64,000 bases of DNA from assembly GCA_946894095.1 (NCBI GenBank), contig OX335646.2, positions 11,216,077 to 11,280,076 on the forward strand, given 5' to 3'. A program made the translations under genes and the position numbers. The stretch comes from Incurvaria masculella (taxonomy: Eukaryota; Arthropoda; Insecta; Lepidoptera; Incurvariidae). The notes beneath the pieces were generated by a model, which was given only the letters and a program-made list of their open reading frames with translations, was not told where the DNA came from and made no database searches. Below, piece after piece: positions 55,201-60,300 of the stretch. Each line of letters starts with the position of its first letter. Positions within the stretch are counted from its first letter, which is position 1.

Positions 55201-55262
55201 TTCAAAAAATATGCGTAAACGGTATCCGGGGGCGGCTTCGGTCGTTGCGAATGTAATTTCAT
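39992..55262 (-). CDS. HMG-box protein with two UBF-like boxes, complete five-exon gene
   Basis: Coding exons on the minus strand: 55262-55161, 51221-51052, 44992-44873, 44494-44441 and 40202-39992. The total is 657 nt, 218 aa plus TAA, and every junction has AG/GT with matching phase. Box 1 (residues about 6-85) is RPKPPPDTVYAYFLKTYIKN joined to AGRMWRSLSAHERDQFQLKL. An acidic linker (LPEDESVENIHADCEEPGD) follows. Box 2 (about 145-215) is KPIPPPKDAKELYLMMHEDT, then CMETWRTLPAAQKARYRNAV. The K/R-PPP start, W-x-x-L and the following basic helix are HMG-box traits, closest by eye to boxes of UBF (Pol I transcription factor); mitochondrial TFAM is the main alternative. ATG 55262 could be internal: an AG precedes it (ccctcag|caATG), so an upstream exon is possible. 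Introns carry most of the region's transposons. Confidence 0.82.
40371..40503. mobile_element. Hairpin MITE family I
   Basis: Left arm ttactaataaatcgagaac..ctcggaatagtcataccatg; right arm ataattattccgaggttc...ggggtttattagtaaa. About 45 bp arms, 133 bp in all. Confidence 0.75.
41069..41610 (+). mobile_element. TTAA MITE family A, copy 3
   Basis: 542 bp, TTAA at 41065-41068 and 41611-41614, ends GGTGGCCCATCCCG / CTGGTTGGGCCACC. In the last intron of the HMG gene. Confidence 0.9.
41800..42645 (-). mobile_element. Degenerate Jockey/CR1-like LINE, RT N-terminal part
   Basis: Minus-strand reading: NTIRTTWDIIKSET (42500-42560), the pre-RT linker, then after a gap NECIKTGSFPDMMKIAKLLP followed by LYK (41945-42030), the first RT motif. 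Interrupted at 42041-42162 by a separate LINE scrap. Stops and frameshifts throughout. Confidence 0.75.
42041..42162 (+). mobile_element. RTE-like LINE 3' scrap with 5' inversion
   Basis: Flanked by 11-bp ATTGATAGCAT repeats (42031-42041, 42163-42173). The left part (to about 42125) is antisense LINE ORF end (tctccaattttcctccagtc), the right part (about 42128-42162) is sense (cagtggacacaaacacgctg), ending in (TGAC)n. Antisense-then-sense order is the signature of twin priming. Same family as 62711-62913. Confidence 0.85.
42713..43128. mobile_element. Element with 89-bp inverted repeats enclosing a tRNA-like sequence
   Basis: Arms 42713-42801 and 43040-43128 are complementary at all but one of 89 positions (taagtaaatatactttttcg ... 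ccgtgaagcaa). The 238-bp interior includes the tRNA-like block 42914-42986. Interior and right arm recur at 43224-43510. The core motif tgtccttgcttc..ggtcgat is shared with family G (25214-25448). No protein-coding frame. Confidence 0.85.
42914..42986 (+). ncRNA. tRNA-like sequence, copy 1 (bacterial-type tRNA-Leu D-arm)
   Basis: 73 nt foldable as a cloverleaf: D-arm GCG-AAATTGGTAGA-CGC, anticodon arm ATACC-CGCGAAT-GGTAT, T-arm GCTGG-TTCGGGT-CCAGC. T and anticodon stems are perfect. The acceptor stem (CAGCCGG / CTTGCAG) is only partly paired, position 33 is G rather than U, and the variable arm is short, so a functional tRNA is unlikely. TGGCGAAATTGGTAGACGC resembles bacterial tRNA-Leu. It may act as a pol III promoter. 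Confidence 0.6.
43224..43510 (+). mobile_element. Second, arm-truncated copy of the tRNA-like element
   Basis: Repeats the interior and part of the right arm of 42713-43128 (gcaacgcagatgaagcgtta to gtcacattccttgg) at about 97% identity by eye, without the left arm. The 96 bp between the copies are unique. Confidence 0.8.
43340..43412 (+). ncRNA. tRNA-like sequence, copy 2
   Basis: Identical over the whole 73-nt cloverleaf to 42914-42986, with the same acceptor mismatches and G33. Confidence 0.6.
43544..43789 (+). pseudogene. Stray exon-like fragment, possibly laminin-G-like
   Basis: GC-rich, protein-like frame: LQLNRWQRTCGWVADAPLEM, FGDGISISIAGQGTIATNNR, then GAMYLDAYTPLNYFGGFPQ and a stop soon after. 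The pattern LNRW...G-x-x-x-LD-x-x-x-PL-Y-F-GG-x-P resembles the end of a laminin G domain, but this is a weak, by-eye match. No good acceptor or donor is visible and no neighbouring exon was found. It lies in an HMG-gene intron on the opposite strand, next to the repeat motif cctcctcctttttttcgaag. A captured gene fragment is the likeliest reading. Confidence 0.3.
44001..44382 (+). mobile_element. Complete 5S-rRNA-derived SINE, copy 1
   Basis: The head (about 44003-44100) matches 5S rRNA internal promoter and flanks: ctccgaagttaagcaacgct (box A), then cttggatgggtgacca (box C). Body ggtagggtttatcccgcccg and tail gccatccatgtccagtcaca follow, with poly-A to 44382. ACAGATT before the head and after the tail is a probable target duplication. 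SINE3-type elements use such heads for pol III transcription. Confidence 0.9.
44441..44494 (-). CDS. HMG-box gene exon 4 (54-nt exon entering box 2)
   Basis: Acceptor tcgcttcag, donor aa|gtaagt. Reads LQEVTITHPTEKPIPPP with split codons at both ends. The K-P-x-PPP-K motif marks the start of an HMG box. Confidence 0.82.
44873..44992 (-). CDS. HMG-box gene exon 3 (acidic linker)
   Basis: Acceptor gattag|c, donor ag|gtgagt; 120 nt with 39 whole codons: RLDADTLPEDESVENIHADC then EEPGDILPNCSTPQEDENF. A second AG three bases further in (cag) would give a near-identical product with one residue less. Confidence 0.8.
45058..45310 (+). mobile_element. Diverged 5S-derived SINE with 66-bp body duplication
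   Basis: Head gggtgaagcaactctgagc and ctagatgggtgaccg are degenerate 5S boxes. The body segment aattactaggtggtagggtt...cattgaattctgc occurs twice in tandem (from 45188 and from 45254). Confidence 0.7.
45311..47552. other. HMG-gene intron (plus-strand view), mostly unassigned
   Basis: Holds SINE tail scraps at about 45610-45690 (-) and 45970-46030 (+). No exon seen. GC-richer patches at 46900-47100 have open frames but no recognisable product. Confidence 0.35.
47553..48847 (+). mobile_element. Complete non-autonomous Helitron
   Basis: Starts TCTATACTAATAATAAATC after A (47552), the usual lepidopteran Helitron 5' end. It ends with the hairpin cccgagaggagccggg, then taccgcagCTAG before T (48848). 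It carries a (GTAT)n microsatellite at 47682-47707, a G-tract at 47868-47885, and a later SINE insertion. No Rep/helicase gene. Confidence 0.85.
48315..48692 (-). mobile_element. Complete 5S-derived SINE, copy 2, inside the Helitron
   Basis: Poly-T at 48315-48326, then the tail, body and 5S-like head in antisense (ccaagaccagaccggaccca, cgttgcttaacttcggagag). Very close to copies at 44001 and 55671, so recently active. Confidence 0.9.
48895..49665 (+). repeat. Run of degenerate SINE pieces
   Basis: 5S-SINE body at 48900-48975; tRNA-SINE-like tail at 48995-49090 (ccagaggtctggattcaaat, gataagtgcatttcgtcacg); two further 5S-SINE bodies and tails at about 49250-49415 and 49425-49625 (ggcttggtaccatcgcattt, catgacagtaggtgg). 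Confidence 0.6.
49666..50567. other. Unassigned intronic stretch
   Basis: Includes a GC-rich part (49890-50020) with an internal hairpin-like agcgcaattttgcgct at 49967-49982. No exon recognised. Confidence 0.3.
50568..50912. mobile_element. Inverted-end element candidate
   Basis: Ends gatgggtcattccgg and cccgaaatgacccatc form a short terminal inverted repeat. The interior repeats tccagaatg/ggaatgg motifs. Class unknown. Confidence 0.45.
51052..51221 (-). CDS. HMG-box gene exon 2 (C-terminal half of box 1)
   Basis: Acceptor tgtttcag, then VKLVDAGRMWRSLSAHERDQ and EEAKCQYELKYAQYLSNLQP, ending KKKHEILSK plus two bases before gtgagt. W-R-S-L and the long basic/acidic helix 3 are HMG-typical. 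Confidence 0.88.
51222..52816. other. HMG-gene intron 1, unassigned part
   Basis: No supported exon. A minus-strand 64-codon frame at 51576-51770 starts with a hydrophobic stretch but lacks splice or promoter context. 52520-52690 resembles the interior of 50568-50912 (cattcccggtgcacc, gtcattccagagg). Confidence 0.3.
52817..53196. repeat. 100-bp tandem satellite, about 3.8 copies
   Basis: Units start with acatgacag at 52817, 52917, 53017 and 53117: an exact 100-bp period. Conserved parts are ttgagtggtcgcatgatggg and tctacgaccagtgtttcc. Confidence 0.95.
53245..53541 (+). mobile_element. Dispersed element K, copy 4
   Basis: From aaaaaaaccggccaagtgcg to gggtatggaaccctaaaa, with ggatggacggacggac inside. 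Best-preserved copy with 3800-4102. Confidence 0.85.
53755..54122. mobile_element. TTAA MITE family B, copy 1, abutting a family A copy
   Basis: 368 bp, TTAA at 53751-53754 and 54123-54126. Ends GGTCGGCCCGTAAGC and GCTTACGGGCCGTTC, with a further inner inverted part cgtagtttactaattatttg / caaatgattagtaaactacg. The right TTAA is also the left TTAA of family A. Confidence 0.9.
54127..55004 (+). mobile_element. TTAA MITE family A, copy 4, with LINE insertion
   Basis: TTAA at 54123-54126 and 55005-55008. Subtracting the 325-bp insert and one 11-bp target copy leaves 542 bp, the size of copies 2 and 3. Confidence 0.9.
54399..54723 (-). mobile_element. 5'-truncated LINE (R1/Jockey-like) in MITE A
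   Basis: Target duplications GACATAGCTTA at 54388-54398 and 54724-54734. The minus strand reads MVGTMTGHCSLNKHLHNLGV, DSPLCRGCMETTETTAHVLL and ECKSVADHR: the RNase-H-adjacent C-x2-C...H...C finger of R1/I/Jockey-like ORF2. The tail is (AACT)n. Confidence 0.88.
55161..55262 (-). CDS. HMG-box gene exon 1 (N-terminal half of box 1)
   Basis: ATG at 55262-55260, 34 codons: MKLHSQRPKPPPDTVYAYFL then KTYIKNKSKFSKTK. Donor gttagt after AAG, phase 0. Too short for a stand-alone gene; recognised because it completes the HMG box in exon 2. Confidence 0.8.
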
Positions 55263-55670
55263 TGCTGAGGGTTACAGTTATGTATAATAACCACAAATTA
55301 AAAAAAGAATACACTTATATACACGTTTACATACTCTTTGCTTATATGCACAAATCGTAGTAAACACAGTGGTCACAGACTAGAGGATACGACCAAATAG
55401 GATACTACAGTTGTTTTCACAGAAGCAAAGATTGCCTACTTAGGTTTGATGTTCCTGCACTCGTATTCTGTGCGCCGTAAGTAGCAAAATGTCGATGCTT
55501 GTCCTGCCGTGAACGGTATGAAGTCATCGTTACGTCACTGAATGCCGTACAGAGTGCTCACGCTTTGGACATAGGGCACCATGTATGCAGCTGTCAGTGT
55601 CACATTTAGATGTTCCTATATTGTATTGTATTGTTTACTCATCATATATAGACAGTACACTGCACTCAGT

Positions 55671-56042
55671 GGCCCAGTGGCGCGACACTTCGGCGATCGC
55701 TCTCCGAAGTTAAGCAACGCTGGGTCCGGTCTGGTCTTGGATGGGTGACCATTCGACCGTTGAGAGAGGCTGGCCGTGGTTCGGATTCCACGTTAAACTG
55801 TAGGTCCCCTTCCTTACTTACTAGGTGGTAGGGTTAATCCCGCCCGGGTTGGTACCATCGCATTGGATGAACGATGGTCGAAGCGGCAATGAAAATTGTC
55901 CGTGTTTTCCATCCAGTTCAATGTAGCCGTGCAATATAAGGAAGGTCCTGGCATGGCACCTAGTTCCCATGTGGTGTGTTGGGCTAATACCATGACAAAA
56001 CTTGTGGTATTAGCCATCCATGTCCAGTCACATAAAAAAAAA
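55671..56042 (+). mobile_element. Complete 5S-derived SINE, copy 3
   Basis: Head cactcagtggcccagtggcg, 5S boxes ctccgaagttaagcaacgct and cttggatgggtgacc, body, tail gccatccatgtccagtcaca and poly-A. Nearly identical to copies at 44001 and 48315. It lies in the interval between the two divergent genes. Confidence 0.9.
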
Positions 56043-57088
56043 CTGGTATTTGTCTTATTTTAATATTGGCCAGTTCAGCAAAACTCAAAATAACGAAGAC
56101 GTGGCAAGAAAATCCACTTAAATGTCCACACTCAGTGCCCTACCTTCAAAGCGTGAGCACAAAGGTGAACACTGTGTAGTGAGTAGATCTGCTGAGAACT
56201 GTGTGCATACGAATGAAGACGTCATCGTGACATCATACCTCACAATCATGTATTCCTGAGCAATGTCAGCGCAACTCGGACTGATTCGCGTTGCCAGCGT
56301 TTGAGCGCAATTGAACCACAGCCCTAATCTATGGTCATTAATCCCTCTTTAGTCTATGGGTTCAATAAAAAATGGCCGTGCTTCCCGTCGATTGCGGTTG
56401 TGTCGTGCTTGGCGTGGACTCGGGAAGGAAATAAAAACTAAGTAGCGTTTTTTCGGCGGCAGAACATAGCGCAAACTGCAAAACCTCACCTGATAACTTT
56501 TTCACAGTTACGTGGCTGTGCCGCATTGTGCTTCATTGGGAATCCACTTTACCATCGAAAGGTAGGTACTCATACTTCAAGGAAATGCTAATCTTTCCAT
56601 AAAAAATATCGTAAAAATAAGTCCTAATTCGTAATTCTGATACGATATTACTTATTCACTAATTAAATATGTCAATCTATGAGGGCCCCGGGGGAGCGGC
56701 AGTCTATTTCGTGTTTCGAAGGCAGGTTTTTACGCAGTAACATAAAATGGCCGTCCATGTTAGGTTATGATTTCGGCTTGAGGCCGGTTTTTAGCCGTCT
56801 TTATAAAAGGAGGAGGTTCTATGTTCGACTTTATTAGCAGTGTCTTTTGGTGGATTTCCGTGAGATGATGCAGAATATTGTGAACTTTCGGCTTAAAGAG
56901 CTAGCCTTTCGGACGGATCACATCATCAAACCCAAATGGGCGTGGGGACAGGAGAGCAGTATGGTAGCCACATATGCAAATTGGAAATTTAGTACATAGA
57001 GTGCGTAGGTCAAGATAACCCTAAAAATCATTGCTTTCCATGTTCAGGTCTCCCGCTGGCATAGAGAAAACACTTAATACATTTCCAG
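56043..57088. promoter_or_regulatory. Divergent upstream region of HMG and RGG/RS genes
   Basis: No coding exon seen. The start codons of the two genes face away from each other (55262 minus, 57089 plus). An acceptor-like atttccag ends directly at 57088, so the RGG/RS gene probably has an upstream non-coding exon here. A promoter is inferred from position only. Confidence 0.35.
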
Positions 57089-57304
57089 ATGTCAACACGA
57101 GGTCGTGGTTACACGCGAGGTGCGTACTCGCGCGGTGGATACCGTGGCAGTAACTACCGCGGCAGCAACCCTCGGGGCGGCTACGAGGGTCGAGGCCGCG
57201 GCTACAACTCTCACTACAACACAGAAAGCCGCTACAGCTCCAGCGATCGCTACAACCCTGGTCGTGACCGTATGGATGACTCTTACAAGAAGCCATACCG
57301 ATCG
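57089..57304 (+). CDS. RGG/RS gene exon 1 (RGG box, start codon)
   Basis: 72 codons from ATG to atcg|gtatgt. Arg/Gly/Tyr/Ser-rich with about ten RG or RGG units, then SSDRYNPGRDRMDDSYKKPY. The ATG directly follows an AG acceptor-like site. Confidence 0.85.
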
Positions 57305-60300
57305 GTATGTGTTAAATGTATATGCCGCAGGAAAGTTGTATAATGTGTAAACTAACAAAAGTCCTGTGACATTTGATAATTTTATGTATTTATTTTATAC
57401 AACATTGCCGTTAACAAATTAATTTTAGTTTTAGCTCCCTACGAATGTCACGACCAAAAACTTTTTCAAAATCTAATTGCAATGCTTCAAATATAGATGT
57501 CGCTGAAACTCAAATCCCCTGACATTTGTCAGATGGCATTTCATTGGGGAAAAGCACTGTCAAAGTGATGCTACCCTAGTTTTGTTTGTTAACTATTTAA
57601 TTGTATGGAAGATTTGGTAAAAATGGGTTTTTGATTAATTCAAAGAAGTTTCTTATTGCAGCAATGGTTAAAAGAATTTTCTACGACGTTTCATAATATC
57701 GATAGATGGGCTCTATTGTTTTGTTTTATTGTTTATTGTTTCGGAATAATTACCATGCAGGCATAGAAACATTTCATTATAAATAAGTACACACACAACA
57801 TATCATTATAAATAGGTACACACAACATTTCATTACAAATAGGTACACACATCACATAAGCCGACGAATAATTTTTTACATACAATAAGCATCTATATCA
57901 TAAGCTCTAATATTAAGCAGACAATAAATATATCAAGCCTAGATGCACATGTAAGTGATATTTTGCAAGGAAAATGGATTTCACAAATATTCTTGGTAAA
58001 GAAGCATAACAGGAGAGTGAAAAAGCTGTAAAGAGCAAAAGTGTTAACTCTGCAACCTAGTGAGCAAGAAAGGCATTTTTAAAGTTTACTAGAAAATAAA
58101 TCAAAAAGGTGTCACAGAAAAAAACCAATACCCATTATTCTGGTAGAACAGTATTATGGTAGAATAGTACACCCTTGCTGTAATATGGGTCATACAAGTA
58201 GACCCGAAATAAGTGCTGAACCATGTGTTCGAATGATGCAACTTAAGCGTCTATTTACGTACAAGTAATTAATCTGACAAGTCTTGATAAAACAAAAATA
58301 AATAAAGGTATCGAACTGATTACCTTTTTTTCCCTTCAGAGTATCGAGCCCCTAACTTTTATGGAACTTAAATAGTGGTTGCATGATGTCTCAATCTGTT
58401 TTATAACTGTGTTCTACTTACTGAAAAAAAAATACATTTACAGGAGAGTTCATCGAACTACTCTAGCCGGGACTACATGGGCCGCAGTGGTTCACCCGAC
58501 CGTAAAAGAATGCGGATGGAGGTATGTTGAATCATAATCTCTCTTCCACTTTACACGTTTTTGATCAAATTTTCTAGAAAAATAAAAGTGCTGATGAATT
58601 AAATAAATTTTATGTAGAACAGTAAAGAGGAGAATCTCGTGGTATGGAGCAAGCTTTGTTGATCTAAATTTTTCACTATATTTTACAATATAATACAATA
58701 GGCTTAAAAACTTTTAAAGACATGTTTTTAATGTTAACAACATAACTGTTTTCCCATTTTGGTGTCAAACAGCGCCATGTATGAACATTAAAGTTTTGTA
58801 TATCACATTTGTAATACATACATACTGTAATCTTTTCATTTGCTGATTACAGTGCTTCATAGTAGATGTCGCTGTTTAACCTCAAATAAAATTGTATTAT
58901 TAATTGACTTGTTACATAAGTACTTGCTAAAATATCTACAGCATAAATCCAACCATAAGAAAAATAATATTTATATCCATTTGCTTTAAAATGTTTCTTG
59001 TGAATGTATTCCCAGTATTATTTGTACAAAAATATAAAATCTTTGTGAGTTCACAAATATAATTATTCAAAACTTTGTGCTCAAAGCGGGATCTCAGTTG
59101 ATTTTGTTTATCAAACGAACAATGATTTGTGAAACACTCGTGATTTGACATTCCTCTTCAATATATAAAATAAATTCAAATCACAAGGGTGTTATGAACC
59201 ATTGAATACGATCAACGATACAAGCAAATGAGATCTGGGTTTTAAGAGCGGCCCGTAAGCTAAGTTCACTACTTATTGTTTGGAGCAGTGTCCAATTCAT
59301 TTGATATTTGGTATCTAATATCAGGCAATGAATCTGTCTGCACATTTTGGTTTAAAAAAAAACTTACTGAGTGAAATTGCAGGAAATATCCTGCAAGTTT
59401 TTGTTTCTTTTTGGTTTGACACGACGAAAAAACAAAAATGTCCAGACACAGATATTTGTTGCCAGATATTATATTTTAAATGTCAGAAAAAAATGAATGG
59501 TCGTTTTCACCTATGTTTGTATGGGGTATGTACTTTTCTTATGCTTACGGGTCCTTAATTTCCTGTTTTGGTATGGTACATTTGTTGGTTTCATTTTATA
59601 AACTTCATTTCACAGTATCTAATTTCATCGTAGATTCATCTCTTACAAAATTGTAATATATTTATTTAATTACTCATTTCACTCTGTTCTGGCACACTTT
59701 ATATATTATTGAATGTTTTTTCCATACAGTGAAATAGCGGTTGGTGGACACATGAAATCTTCATTGTATTAAAATGAAAAAATATTTCATCATATTTAGA
59801 AGTTTTGATGACTTAGAATGAAAGTCAATTACGATGAGAACCCAGACCCAATCTGGGAGTGACAGATCATGAGAAATGGTGTTAATGTTCAGAAGTTGAC
59901 CTTACAAAGAGAAGCACTGGTCTCAAATTATTACGTGTAAAAAAATCTTCACCTTGGGTATTCTCTAATGGGCGTGTTGTCTAAAAAAACATGAATGGGT
60001 AGATCCCAAAAAGACAATTAGAACAACTTACTGTTGTGAGCAATATATTTTCCATTTACGTAATACTAATAATAATATCACAGTACACTTGGTAATGGGG
60101 CAGTAAATGAACAAAAGAATTCTGATGTGGATAATTTGCTGTATTGCAGCGAAACCTATTTGTCAATACATATTCCACACAGCAAACAACAAATCTGTAT
60201 GAGAATGGGAAAACTGAATGCATTCCTATCTGTAATTATTGGTTATTTTGAAACAGCTTCGACACACATTCCATGATCCAAAATAATGAAAATGGTATGT

